From: Ignavibacteria bacterium UBA2360
GTDB lineage: Bacteria; Bacteroidota; Ignavibacteria; Tepidaquicellales; OLB5
Length of the DNA: 64,000 nucleotides
Direction: 5' to 3'
NCBI GenBank assembly: GCA_002344125.1
Contig: DDTQ01000004.1
Span: 57,330 to 121,329 of the forward strand
The translations under genes were made by a program, and so were the position numbers. Position 1 is the first letter of the stretch, and every line of letters begins with the position of its first letter. A model generated the notes under the pieces. That model searched no databases. It saw nothing but the letters and a program-made list of their open reading frames with translations, and was not told the DNA's origin. Positions 34,747-43,817 of this stretch are shown one piece after another.

Positions 34747-35778
34747 TTGAGCAAAGGGGCAAAGGATAAAGTCACCATTTCCCTGGATGCAATGGGTGGA
34801 GATAATGCTCCTGTAAACGAAGTTGCAGGAGCCGTTGAAACCGTACGCACCAACGAGGGTATTAATATTACATTAGTTGGCAAAGCCGCGTTAATTGAGC
34901 AGGAACTCAAAAAACACACTTACGATAGCGCTAGAATAAATATTCATAACGCAGAAGATGTTATCGGTATGGATGAAAGTCCGACTGAAGCAATCCGCAA
35001 AAAACCTGATTCATCTCTGATATCGGGTCTTAAACTCTGCAAGTCAGGTGAAGCTGATGGCTTTATCAGCGCGGGAAATACCGGCGCCGTTATGGCCGCT
35101 TCGCTGTTTACACTGGGGCGTATTGCGAATGTTTCCAGACCCACGATAGGCTCAAGATTCCCCACCGAGCGCGGAATAACAATGGTTTTTGATGTTGGCG
35201 CAAATGTTGATTGCAAGCCCATACAACTGCTCCAGTTCGCCGTTATGGGTTCTGTGTTCGCCAATCATATTTACGGGGTAAATGATCCCAAAATTGGGCT
35301 GCTAAGTGTTGGCGAAGAAAAATCCAAAGGTGACGCGGTCACCGTTGAAACCTATGAACTCCTTGAAAAAAGCGGTCTGAACTTTATTGGCAATGTTGAG
35401 GGCCGGGATATTATGAAAGGCACTACCGATGTTATAGTATGCGATGGATTCACGGGTAACATAGTGCTTAAATTTGCTGAAAGCGTTTTAAGCCTGCTTA
35501 AAACCAAGTTTAAAGATTATGCAGATAAAGGTTTTGTAAATAAAGTTAAAGTGGGCATGGCATACGGAACATTGAAAGATATTCTGAAAGATTTTGATTA
35601 CCAGGAATATGGAGGCGTACCCTTGCTTGGTGTGAACGGTATTTCTATTATCGGGCACGGAAGGTCATCTCCCCGAGCAATTATGAATATGGCAGTTAAA
35701 GCTGAACAAATGGCAAGAGCCGGTATAAATGATATTATTGCTGAAAAGATCAAAGATATAAAAGATTACTCTGCTTAA
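34747..35778 (+). CDS. plsX: Phosphate acyltransferase PlsX
   Basis: A 343-residue enzyme making acyl-phosphate from acyl-ACP for PlsY. Seen: ISLDAMGGDNAP (about residues 11-22), the GFISAGNTGAVMAAS core, RPTIGSRFPT, VFDVGANVDCKP, GLLSVGEEKSKG and VCDGFTGNIVLKFAES. The start is TTG at 34747, 19 nt after the rpmF stop; no ATG lies before the conserved motif, so TTG is the only reasonable start. fabH follows 47 nt downstream. Confidence 0.96.
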   Translation: MSKGAKDKVTISLDAMGGDNAPVNEVAGAVETVRTNEGINITLVGKAALIEQELKKHTYDSARINIHNAEDVIGMDESPTEAIRKKPDSSLISGLKLCKSGEADGFISAGNTGAVMAASLFTLGRIANVSRPTIGSRFPTERGITMVFDVGANVDCKPIQLLQFAVMGSVFANHIYGVNDPKIGLLSVGEEKSKGDAVTVETYELLEKSGLNFIGNVEGRDIMKGTTDVIVCDGFTGNIVLKFAESVLSLLKTKFKDYADKGFVNKVKVGMAYGTLKDILKDFDYQEYGGVPLLGVNGISIIGHGRSSPRAIMNMAVKAEQMARAGINDIIAEKIKDIKDYSA

Positions 35779-35825
35779 GAACACAAACTGAATTTTAGAA
35801 ATTTATTTCCTATTATAAAATTTCT

Positions 35826-36821
35826 ATGGAAAAAATTAGAGCCGCAATTACAGCAGTTGGTCACTATGTCCCTGAAACTGTTATGACCAATGCAGATATG
35901 GAAAAGATAGTTGAAACCAACGACGAATGGATAAAAACCAGGACCGGTATCAGCGAAAGAAGAATTTTGACCAACGGTGAACCAATGTCTTTTATGGCTG
36001 TTCAGGCAATAAATATGCTGCTTGAACGCAGAGGGATCAAAGCTGATGAGCTTGATCTTATTCTTGTTGGCACTGTTACCCCTGATATGCTTTTCCCTTC
36101 AACTGCATGCGTTATACAGGAAAAGATAGGCGCTAAAAACGCATGGGGATTCGATGTTCTTGCAGCCTGCTCAGGTTTCATTTTTACGCTGGTTGCCGGA
36201 ATGCAGTTCATTGAAAGCGGTATGTATAAAAAGGTGCTTATAGTTGGCGCGGATAAAATGTCTTCGATCACAAATTTTAAAGATAGAAACACATGTGTCC
36301 TCTTTGGTGATGGTGCAGGCTGCGTTCTGCTTGAATCCTCAGCGGACCCCGCTTACGGTATAATGGATACCAACATGCATGTTGATGGTGCCGGCGGAAA
36401 ATACCTTAACATGCTTGGCGGCGGTAGTCTTAACCCCTCATCACATGAAACCGTTGAAAAGGACTGGCACTATGTTTACCAGGAAGGTAAGCATGTGTTC
36501 AAAGATGCTGTAAAAGGAATGGCTGATGTATCCCATGAGATCATGGTTAAAAACGGTCTGAATGCCGATGATATATCTTACCTTGTTCCTCACCAGGCAA
36601 ATATGCGTATCTTAACTGCCTGCGCTGACCGTATGGGTCTGCCCCACGATAAGGTTATGGTAAATATTCACAAATACGGTAACACAACCGCAGCAACAAT
36701 TCCACTTTGCTTAAGTGAATACTGGGCTGAAGGTAAGATCAAAAAAGGTGATAACCTTGTTCTCGCCAGCTTCGGCGCAGGTTATACCTGGGGCTCAATT
36801 TTAGTTAAGTGGGCATATTGA
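35826..36821 (+). CDS. fabH: Beta-ketoacyl-ACP synthase III
   Basis: A 331-residue enzyme starting fatty-acid synthesis by condensing acetyl-CoA with malonyl-ACP. Seen: NDEWIKTRTGISERR (about 32-46), catalytic Cys115 in DVLAACSGF, VLFGDGAGCVLLE, His in LVPHQANMRI (about 251-260) and Asn in KYGNTTAATIPL (about 281-292), which complete the Cys-His-Asn triad. The C-terminus FGAGYTWGSILVKW is typical. Last gene of the yceD-rpmF-plsX-fabH cluster; a terminator lies about 80 nt beyond. Confidence 0.96.
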   Translation: MEKIRAAITAVGHYVPETVMTNADMEKIVETNDEWIKTRTGISERRILTNGEPMSFMAVQAINMLLERRGIKADELDLILVGTVTPDMLFPSTACVIQEKIGAKNAWGFDVLAACSGFIFTLVAGMQFIESGMYKKVLIVGADKMSSITNFKDRNTCVLFGDGAGCVLLESSADPAYGIMDTNMHVDGAGGKYLNMLGGGSLNPSSHETVEKDWHYVYQEGKHVFKDAVKGMADVSHEIMVKNGLNADDISYLVPHQANMRILTACADRMGLPHDKVMVNIHKYGNTTAATIPLCLSEYWAEGKIKKGDNLVLASFGAGYTWGSILVKWAY

Positions 36822-37175
36822 AATTTTGTCATTCCCGCACCGTGCCTGCCTTTGGCATGGCAGGCTGGAATCTCTATTTCTAATAGAGAGTAATATTCTA
36901 AAGGACGCCAGAAGCGTCCTTTTTTTTTATATTAATTGAAGCACCTGCCTTATAGTGCGAAGCACGAGAAGGAAGGATCCGGAAGAAAACTCAGTGGATT
37001 TTTCACTTCGCGTCGCTGCGTTCAGAATGACAAAGATTTTGAAACAATTATTTACATCAATTACTATTTCTTTTCCTCTAAGTATTGAGTATTTTTATTC
37101 AATAAATTTTATCCCGTTGTTGGTCTTGCAAGACTTTTTTCTAAGTTGACCAACAACTGATTAATTTCTAGTCAA
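36822..37175. other. Intergenic region: repeats, terminator, 10-bp inverted repeat
   Basis: This 354-nt gap holds a GTCATTCCCGC...GCCTGCC/GGCAGGC hairpin element (36829-36875) and the terminator at 36903. A degraded stretch reading TTTTTCACTTCGCGTCGCTG...TCAGAATGACA (37004-37032) follows, and then an inverted repeat GTTGTTGGTC (37116-37125) / GACCAACAAC (37148-37157) just before the SpoIID-domain gene. No gene is plausible. Confidence 0.6.
36903..36928 (+). terminator. Intrinsic terminator after fabH
   Basis: GGACGC (36903-36908), a 5-nt loop, GCGTCC (36914-36919), then a run of nine T. Confidence 0.85.
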
Positions 37176-39203
37176 ATGAAAAGAAATATACTTTTAACAT
37201 TATTCTCAATACTTACCTTAATATTCCAATCCACTGCATTTGCAGGTAATATTGAACTGAAATTCTTCTCAAGTGAAACCGGAATTTCTATTGTTCCTGA
37301 TAATCTCGTTATCTATAATGCAACTACAGGTTACGAAATTCCCACGCCACAGGCATTACAAACTAACAGTTATTCAGTATCACTTGGTGAAGGGATTCAT
37401 TCCATCACCGTTTTTAAATCCGGGTATCAAAGTTCACAGATTTCGTTTGATATCAATGCTAATGAAATAAATTGCAGTATATTCCTCGATCCATTAACAC
37501 CAAACTCTAGACTTAATACACCCCGTATCAAATCACTACTTAAGCCCGATGCAGCTTTGCTGCTTGGATATGTTGTTGATGATAACACAGGTTCTCCGCT
37601 CAGCAGTACTGCCATAAAAGATGCATCATCAAAAATACTGGGATATACAGATTCCGAAGGATATTTTGAGATTTCATTACCCGCACACTGCGATAACAGA
37701 ACATTTGTGACGCTTAACTTTGAAAAAGCTCCATACAGTATAAAAATTTATAAAGATTTTGAGATAACCCCAAATACCGATTACATTTTTACAACCAGAC
37801 TAAAACAGGGGAGCGATAACTTTTCGCTCAATACTTTATCTCACGATAACAGGTGCAATGACTGCATCCCGGAAACAATGTTCCCTGATATGGCCGTTAC
37901 CGGATTTGTTGTTCCGCTAAACATCAGGGTCGGAAGAAATTGCACCGGTACAAATTGCACTACCGTGCAGGTTTATACACTGCAAACTTATTTAAAGTAT
38001 GTTCTGCCCGCTGAAATATATGCATGCTGGGGTAATTTAAGCGGTGGCATGAACTCACTGCAGGCTTGCGCCGTAGCTGCCAGAAGCTATGCTGTGTATC
38101 ACGTATATAATCCAATAAATTCAAGCTACGATATTTGCGATAACACTTACTGCCAGTTTATGGGCAGTGTTACATCAAGCAACACCAGTACTGCCATTGA
38201 TAATACTTTGGGTTACATATTAACTAATTCATCTGGAGTAGTACGCTCAGAATACTCTGCCGAAAACAATAATAAAGGCTGCGGAAACGGTTATTCAGGT
38301 ACAGGTTCTTCCTGGCCGTGCATTTATGACCCGGTTTGCACCGGCGGTACACCGAACGGGCACGGCAGGGGATTGTGTCAATGGGGAACAGTTCGCTGGG
38401 CAACCGGAAGAGTGATAAGTACATCAAGTCCTTGCGGACAGGGTACTGCGCATTCTTACGGCACAAAAACATGGCAGCAAATACTGAACCATTATTACAA
38501 CGTATCACCACAAAACTGGCAGGTCACACTGGGTACAACTGCAGTTATAAATACATCATCAGTTGTGCCGGCAAATACAAATCCATGCGCGCAGGTAACA
38601 ATTAACAATAATGTTACCTCAACAGGTGCTGCAAGTTTAATGATTGGCGCATCAATTGCGCCAACGGGAACAACGAACTGGATAAGCGACGCGACCGGCG
38701 ACGTTAAGCGTAATTTTACAAGCGGAACAGCAAACTATACTCGAACATTTAAAATTCCGTGTAATGCAGCACCCGGCACGTATGATATGCTTACAGCGCT
38801 ATGGTATGATAAAAATAACAATAACATTATTGATGGCAGCGATTTTGTGGTGAGCTCAAAACTGACGACCGGAGCGCTGGTCATATCACCTATCGGTATT
38901 ACGCAGATCAGCACAGAGATTCCCGATAAATTTGCGCTTGAGCCAAACTACCCAAATCCGTTTAACCCTGTAACTAAAATTAAATTCGATATTCCGGCTT
39001 CTGTAGAGACGACCCGGTGGGTCGTCTCACTGATTATATATAATATCCAGGGAACGGAAGTTGCTGTTTTAGTAAACGAGCACCTAAAACCGGGCAGCTA
39101 TTCAGTCGATTGGGATGGCACTGCATTCGCCAGCGGAGTGTATTTCTATTCGCTGGTAACCGAAGGATTTGTTGAAACGAAGAGAATGGTGTTGGTGAAA
39201 TAA
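37176..39203 (+). CDS. SpoIID/LytB-domain T9SS cargo
   Basis: 675 residues: signal peptide (LLTLFSILTLIFQSTAFAG), a carboxypeptidase-regulatory-like strand module (about 125-215, VVDDNTGSPLSSTAI...TDSEGYFEISLP), then a SpoIID domain (about 250-445). The SpoIID domain shows YVLPAEIYACW with the likely catalytic Glu, LQACAVAARSYAVYH, NTYCQFMGS, and GHGRGLCQWGTVRWA near its end. SpoIID enzymes are lytic transglycosylases acting on denuded peptidoglycan. A strand-rich module and the sorting domain (from about residue 583) follow. The sorting domain carries the in-frame palindrome (SVETTRWVVSL). Many Cys residues suggest disulfides outside the cell. Confidence 0.85.
   Translation: MKRNILLTLFSILTLIFQSTAFAGNIELKFFSSETGISIVPDNLVIYNATTGYEIPTPQALQTNSYSVSLGEGIHSITVFKSGYQSSQISFDINANEINCSIFLDPLTPNSRLNTPRIKSLLKPDAALLLGYVVDDNTGSPLSSTAIKDASSKILGYTDSEGYFEISLPAHCDNRTFVTLNFEKAPYSIKIYKDFEITPNTDYIFTTRLKQGSDNFSLNTLSHDNRCNDCIPETMFPDMAVTGFVVPLNIRVGRNCTGTNCTTVQVYTLQTYLKYVLPAEIYACWGNLSGGMNSLQACAVAARSYAVYHVYNPINSSYDICDNTYCQFMGSVTSSNTSTAIDNTLGYILTNSSGVVRSEYSAENNNKGCGNGYSGTGSSWPCIYDPVCTGGTPNGHGRGLCQWGTVRWATGRVISTSSPCGQGTAHSYGTKTWQQILNHYYNVSPQNWQVTLGTTAVINTSSVVPANTNPCAQVTINNNVTSTGAASLMIGASIAPTGTTNWISDATGDVKRNFTSGTANYTRTFKIPCNAAPGTYDMLTALWYDKNNNNIIDGSDFVVSSKLTTGALVISPIGITQISTEIPDKFALEPNYPNPFNPVTKIKFDIPASVETTRWVVSLIIYNIQGTEVAVLVNEHLKPGSYSVDWDGTAFASGVYFYSLVTEGFVETKRMVLVK
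39006..39028. repeat. 23-nt palindrome in frame in a T9SS sorting domain (copy 1)
   Basis: Arms GAGACGACCC and GGGTCGTCTC around GGT. It is translated as ETTRWVV between FDIPASV and SLIIYN. Confidence 0.9.
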
Positions 39204-39323
39204 TAAACCAAAGTCAACCGATAAATTTCTGGCAAAGTCAGGCTGAAGTCATCGGATGACTGGAAATATCTTGCATTCCCTTGATTAATATATTATTTTT
39301 ACAGTAATTAAACTCTTTTAGTT

Positions 39324-40967
39324 ATGAAAAAACTTATCTTTTTCATATTTCTCGTGACTATTTCAAACGGGAAAGTAATAACTCAAACTGATCAAAAACC
39401 TCACTCACTCTATCCGGGAATTACTTGGCAGCAAACCATTGGAGGATCCGGAAGGGAATATGGCACATGTATCATTAATGCTCTTGACTTAGGTTTTGCT
39501 GCAACCGGATATACAAATTCAACTGGTTCGGGATTAGATGATGCATTGGTTGTTAAGCTCTCTTCAGATGCTGAATTACAATGGGGAGCTGTTATAGGAG
39601 GTGTGAAGAATGATATAGCAAATTCTTTGATACAAACTTCTGACAGTTGTTTCATTTTTGTTGGCGCAACAAACTCAGTTTCGCTTGATTTTTACGAAGA
39701 TATGTTCATTGCGAAGCTTAATGTAAATGGTGAATTATTATGGTCTAAAATTTTTGGTACCACCGGATGGGATATTGCATATTCTATTAAACAAACAAAT
39801 GATGGCGGTTATATAGTTGCTGGATATTCAAGCTTAACTTCAACAAGATATGGAATATTATTAGTTAAGTTCCGTGAAGATGATACTGTAGAATGGAGCA
39901 AGTTTGTGGAAAATGTTGGACTTGCTTTGTTATATCCTGAGGTTATTCAGACAAGTGACGACGGATATTGTATTGCAACAACAGCTGACTCTGTTTTTGG
40001 AGGCCAGGAGATGTGTTTGATAAAGTTGAATAAATTCGGTTTGTTGCAGTGGTCATGGGCAATTGGCGGAACGAGCATAGAGGAAGCTGTCTCAGTATGT
40101 CAAACTGGTGATAACGGTTATGCACTATCAGGATATACAGTTTCTTATGGTGCTGGTGCACCTGATCTTTATATTGCTAAAATATCTTCTACTGGTACAC
40201 TTCAATGGACTCGTACGATAGGAGGCGACAATGATGATTATGCTTTTTCAATTTTGAATGCTGATGATGGAGGCTTAATTGTTGCTGGAGAGAGCTTTAC
40301 ATACGGCTTAGGAGAGATTGACATGTACATAATTAAACTTGATGCATCAGGAAAATATTTATGGGGTAAAACAATTGGCAGATCTGAATTTGACTTCATT
40401 CGATCTATTATTCATGATTATGACGGTGGTTACGTTGCTATTGGGAGATCAGGTAATTTGAATACTAGTGACGTATTTTTGGCTAAAATTGATTCTTTTG
40501 GGAATTCATGTGGGTATTCAACTGTCCCGGTACCGCACATAGATTCCGGAGGTTCAATTATTAAATATCCCGTGGTTATTAATAACATGAATATTACTTT
40601 AAATTCCGTGAATCCTGGTATGTATAGTTGGGGAAGCATTTCGAAGTTATGCTTGACTGGAAGTACCAATAATTCTGGTTCATTACCTGAGAAATTCTCT
40701 CTCCACCAAAACTACCCAAATCCATTCAATCCCGTAACTAAAATTAAATTCGATATTCCGGCTTCTGTAGAGACGACCCGGTGGGTCGTCTCACTGATTA
40801 TATATAATATCCAGGGAACGGAAGTTGCTGTTTTAGTAAACGAGCAGCTAAAACCGGGCAGCTATTCAGTCGATTGGGATGGCACTGCATTCGCCAGCGG
40901 AGTATATTTCTACTCGCTGGTAACCGATGGTTTTGTTGAAACGAAGAGAATGGTACTTGTTAAATAA
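39324..40967 (+). CDS. Delta-60/SBBP-like propeller T9SS cargo
   Basis: 547 residues. A signal peptide (KKLIFFIFLVTISNGKVITQ) is followed by about seven repeats of 55 residues with the form SIKQTNDGGYIVAGYSS...LLVKFREDDTVEWSKFVG. A short GNSCGYSTVPVPH segment and the sorting domain follow (from about residue 458, NYPNPFNPVTKIKFDIPAS...KRMVLVK). The last 240 nt are almost identical in DNA to the end of the SpoIID gene upstream, although the passengers are unrelated. The sorting domain carries palindrome copy 2. The body of the gene looks more AT-rich than its 3' end, consistent with a mosaic origin. Confidence 0.85.
   Translation: MKKLIFFIFLVTISNGKVITQTDQKPHSLYPGITWQQTIGGSGREYGTCIINALDLGFAATGYTNSTGSGLDDALVVKLSSDAELQWGAVIGGVKNDIANSLIQTSDSCFIFVGATNSVSLDFYEDMFIAKLNVNGELLWSKIFGTTGWDIAYSIKQTNDGGYIVAGYSSLTSTRYGILLVKFREDDTVEWSKFVENVGLALLYPEVIQTSDDGYCIATTADSVFGGQEMCLIKLNKFGLLQWSWAIGGTSIEEAVSVCQTGDNGYALSGYTVSYGAGAPDLYIAKISSTGTLQWTRTIGGDNDDYAFSILNADDGGLIVAGESFTYGLGEIDMYIIKLDASGKYLWGKTIGRSEFDFIRSIIHDYDGGYVAIGRSGNLNTSDVFLAKIDSFGNSCGYSTVPVPHIDSGGSIIKYPVVINNMNITLNSVNPGMYSWGSISKLCLTGSTNNSGSLPEKFSLHQNYPNPFNPVTKIKFDIPASVETTRWVVSLIIYNIQGTEVAVLVNEQLKPGSYSVDWDGTAFASGVYFYSLVTDGFVETKRMVLVK
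40770..40792. repeat. 23-nt palindrome in frame in a T9SS sorting domain (copy 2)
   Basis: Identical to the copy at 39006-39028, in the same codon phase and at the same domain position. Confidence 0.9.
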
Positions 40968-40970
40968 ATC

Positions 40971-41002
40971 TTCATCCGATGACTTTGGTGTCATCGGATG
41001 AA
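40971..41002. repeat. CATCCGATGAC-family palindrome between convergent genes
   Basis: TTCATCCGATGAC (40971-40983) and GTCATCGGATGAA (40990-41002), 6-nt loop. It lies between the cargo gene and gcvH and could act as a two-way terminator hairpin, though T-runs are missing. Confidence 0.75.
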
Positions 41003-41027
41003 TGAGATTCATCTAAGTATATAGAAT

Positions 41028-41408
41028 CTACCCGCCTACTAAATTCTTATAATCTTCCGGCGAAAGCAATGAGTCAAGATCACCCATATTTGAGATATCT
41101 ATCTTAACCAGCCAGCCTGCGCCGTACGGATCCTGGTTTACGCTTGCGGGATTATCGTTTACCGCTGAATTGAATTCAGCTATCTTGCCGGATACCGGCG
41201 CGTACATGTCACTCACAGTCTTAACAGCCTCAATGGTACCGAAAGTATCACCCATCGCAACATCGTTGCCAACTGTTGTAACATCTACATAAATGATATC
41301 GCCAAGCTCGCCTTGTGCGTAATCGGTTACTCCTACCGTACCGGTATTTCCTTCAACTTTTACCCACTCGTGATCTTTTGTGTATTTTAAATCTGCTGGA
41401 ATGTTCAT
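41028..41408 (-). CDS. gcvH: Glycine cleavage system H protein
   Basis: A 126-residue lipoyl carrier protein that shuttles the aminomethyl group between the P, T and L proteins of glycine cleavage. Seen: YTKDHEWVKVEG (residues 9-20), GVTDYAQGELGDIIYVDV, and the lipoylation site IEAVKTVSDMYAPVSG with Lys63. The C-terminus has NQDPYGAGWLVKI. No other gcv gene is in the window, so it is a stand-alone gene, common in this lineage. Confidence 0.96.
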   Translation of the reverse strand: MNIPADLKYTKDHEWVKVEGNTGTVGVTDYAQGELGDIIYVDVTTVGNDVAMGDTFGTIEAVKTVSDMYAPVSGKIAEFNSAVNDNPASVNQDPYGAGWLVKIDISNMGDLDSLLSPEDYKNLVGG

Positions 41409-41495
41409 ATTAATTTTGTTTTAAAGATTGTTAAATTATTTTTTAAATGTAAACTGAATATCTTTATTCATAAAGCTAATTTTACATTGCTCACA

Positions 41496-41541
41496 GGAAA
41501 ATTACGAAGTAATTTTTCGAAGTCCCGCAACGGCGGGATTG
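41496..41541. repeat. Hairpin repeats downstream of the phosphatase gene
   Basis: GAAAATTAC/GTAATTTTT followed by TCCCGC AAC GGCGGGA: two adjacent hairpins directly after the minus-strand stop at 41544. They may act as a terminator or be a repeat fragment. Confidence 0.45.
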
Positions 41542-41543
41542 CT

Positions 41544-42797
41544 CTATTTGACTCTCTTCACAACTACAACCGTTTTATCATCAGAATACTTACCTCGGTT
41601 GGAATACTTCTGAACGTCTTCAATTATGTGAGCGCATATTTCCTTGGCAGAAAAATTCTTGCTGTTCAGAATTACTTCCTTCAGCCTGTCTTCGCCGTAA
41701 AATTCAAACTTTGTGTTAGCTGCTTCTACAATACCATCTGTATATAGTACAACTACGTCGTTCTTGCTTAAATATAAGGAATCAGTATTATAGTCCTGCT
41801 CAGGCGCGGGACCCAGCACCGGGCCCGTCGCATCAAGGGTATCCATGCTGTTAGTTTCATAGTTTAAGTGTATCGGTGGATTGTGGCCCGCGTTCACATA
41901 TAAACAGAGTCCCTTGGTATCTTTGTAAAGCTCCATATAAAACAATGTCAGAAATCTTTCATCCGGAAAGACGCGGTGAACCAGAGAGTTGATCTTCTTC
42001 ATTACTGCGGTCATCTTTAGCTCATTTTCCGTGCCCATCTTAAGCGCGCCTGAAACATACAGCGCCTGCGCCGCGGCTGAAAAACCTTTTGAAGCCGCAT
42101 CACCTATAGCTACTCCTATCTTATCTTTCTCGTTTTCAAACGTTAGGTAATCAAAAAAGTCGCCTCCAACTATCCTGTCCGGTATCGAAATTCCGAATAT
42201 CTCATAGTTCGCAAAACTGTGTTCATGTTCGGGTAAAATTGCGCGCTGAATATCACGGGCTTTTACAAGATCCTTTTCTATAGCGCGCGCTTTGGTTTCT
42301 ATTCCCCTTGTGCGAAGCATCGAGCCTACCGATGTACTGATGATATTCATTGTATTCATCAGGTTTATATTCATCTCACGGGAATTAAAAGCCATTATAT
42401 ACTGGAAAAGAAGCTGGTCCTTATCGTCTGCATCTTTGACTTTGAATCTGTCTCCAATTCCTGTTGCGGAATACAGGTGGATCCCTAAATTACTTAAATA
42501 CTTATCGGTTTCCTTTGCCAGCACTGAGCGGTTCTTGCCAACCTCATAAAAGATCGGGTAGTCAGCCAGTTTAAGGGCGTAGCCTTTTCTAATTTTTTCT
42601 ACCTCACCGTGCTGCTCAGCCATTATATAAGCTGTCCTGTTATCATTCAGCTCCCACAGCCTTCCGCCGGTTATTTCAATGTTTTCGTGATTGATAACTT
42701 CTTTCAGCACGTAGCTCAAAAGTTCCTTATCGCTCTCGAAATCAGGAAAATGCTTAAAAGCATTTTCAAGTGTTTTATATAGTTTTCTTTGTTCCAA
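41544..42797 (-). CDS. RsbU/SpoIIE-type PPM serine phosphatase
   Basis: 417 residues. The N-terminal half (1-180) is a GAF-like sensory region ending in a helical linker (SMLRTRGIETKARAIEKDLVKARDIQRAILP). The C-terminal half is a SpoIIE/PP2C phosphatase domain. Its metal-binding motifs are YEIFGISIPDRIVGGDFFDYL, IGVAIGDAASKGFSAA, LTLFYMELY, YVNAGHNPP, VVLYTDGIVEA and YSDDKTVVVVK. All key acidic residues (GGDFFD, GDAAxKG, TDG, DDKT) are present, so it should be active. Such proteins dephosphorylate anti-sigma-factor antagonists in stress signalling. No partner kinase or antagonist gene is adjacent. Confidence 0.92.
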   Translation of the reverse strand: MEQRKLYKTLENAFKHFPDFESDKELLSYVLKEVINHENIEITGGRLWELNDNRTAYIMAEQHGEVEKIRKGYALKLADYPIFYEVGKNRSVLAKETDKYLSNLGIHLYSATGIGDRFKVKDADDKDQLLFQYIMAFNSREMNINLMNTMNIISTSVGSMLRTRGIETKARAIEKDLVKARDIQRAILPEHEHSFANYEIFGISIPDRIVGGDFFDYLTFENEKDKIGVAIGDAASKGFSAAAQALYVSGALKMGTENELKMTAVMKKINSLVHRVFPDERFLTLFYMELYKDTKGLCLYVNAGHNPPIHLNYETNSMDTLDATGPVLGPAPEQDYNTDSLYLSKNDVVVLYTDGIVEAANTKFEFYGEDRLKEVILNSKNFSAKEICAHIIEDVQKYSNRGKYSDDKTVVVVKRVK

Positions 42798-42911
42798 TTA
42801 ACCCGTTTAGAATAGACTTCAAAAGTCTGTTTTTTAAAAATCTATTATGGATGTTCCTGCAATTTGTAAATTAAGAATTGAGTGATAAGACTTTTGAAGT
42901 CTTATGTTAAA

Positions 42912-43817
42912 TCAGTTATCACCTAAGAGCTTCTTTTCTTTGTACAATTGACCCGTTTCCGCGCCAATCACAAATGTTAATGATGAATAGTAAAGCCAGA
43001 ATATCACTGCAACTATTGCCGCATACGTTCCGTAAACGCGCTGGTAATTGGCAAATGAAACCAGGTACACAATGAACAGGTATTTCAGAGCTTCGTAAAG
43101 AATTGATGCGGTTACGCTTGAAATTATGGCGACCTTCTGGCTCACAAATCCCTGCGGTACAAGTTTAAAGATTAAATAGAACATTATAAATGTAAATATA
43201 AGTCCAATTGTATGTGTGAGCAGGGTAGTGGTGAATCCAAGTTTCAGAATAGTATCGCCAAAAAATGATTCATCTACAGCCTGGAAGATTGAGAGTATAA
43301 AAGTAGATGAAAATGAAAGTAAAAATACCGTTAAAATAAGGAATACCATACCTACATCGCGGAGCTTAACCCATAAATAAAACGTATCACTGCGCGTTTT
43401 ATATATCCTGTTGAGTACATCGCGTATTGTGCTGAATAATCCGCTGGCTGTCCACAAAATGCCAATTGAGCCTATAATTGCTGTTAATGTGGAATTCTTC
43501 GAAAGTTCATCAATAGCGCCAAGTACAAGGTTCATGATCTTTGTTTTGAATTCCGGAGTTAAACCAACAACCTTGTTCATCGCGTCATTAAGATAAACTT
43601 CAGCGCCTTCTCTTTGCAGGTAGAAGCCGAGTATTGAAGTAAGTATAAGCGTTATGGGAATTATACATATTATAATATTGAAAGCAATGCTGGCGGACAT
43701 TATCCAGATATGATCTTCATCAAATTTATTGTAGAAGCCAATTGCGTAATACTTTAGCTCTCCGTAGATCTTCTTCAGATTTAACTTCTTCACTTTTGTT
43801 GTCTTGGGGTCTTTCAA
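42912..43817 (-). CDS. YihY/BrkB-family membrane protein
   Basis: A 301-residue inner-membrane protein with six hydrophobic segments. Seen: IMSASIAFNIIICIIPI near residue 45 (the family start-of-core), LWTASGLFSTIRDVLNRIY, a polar loop, and a late YGTYAAIVAVIFWLYYSSLTFVIGAE motif characteristic of YihY/BrkB. These were once called ribonuclease BN, but the function is unsettled. The start is TTG overlapping the hutH stop by 4 bases, so the two are translationally coupled. Gene order with hutH gives no obvious functional clue. Confidence 0.92.
   Translation of the reverse strand: MKDPKTTKVKKLNLKKIYGELKYYAIGFYNKFDEDHIWIMSASIAFNIIICIIPITLILTSILGFYLQREGAEVYLNDAMNKVVGLTPEFKTKIMNLVLGAIDELSKNSTLTAIIGSIGILWTASGLFSTIRDVLNRIYKTRSDTFYLWVKLRDVGMVFLILTVFLLSFSSTFILSIFQAVDESFFGDTILKLGFTTTLLTHTIGLIFTFIMFYLIFKLVPQGFVSQKVAIISSVTASILYEALKYLFIVYLVSFANYQRVYGTYAAIVAVIFWLYYSSLTFVIGAETGQLYKEKKLLGDN

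Noticed and set aside
42814..42904. AGACTTCAAAAGTCT and AAGACTTTTGAAGTCTT flanking the gap between the phosphatase and YihY genes
   Set aside because: Short palindromes of 6-7 base arms in AT-rich DNA. Possibly a terminator or degraded repeat, but not enough to support a feature.
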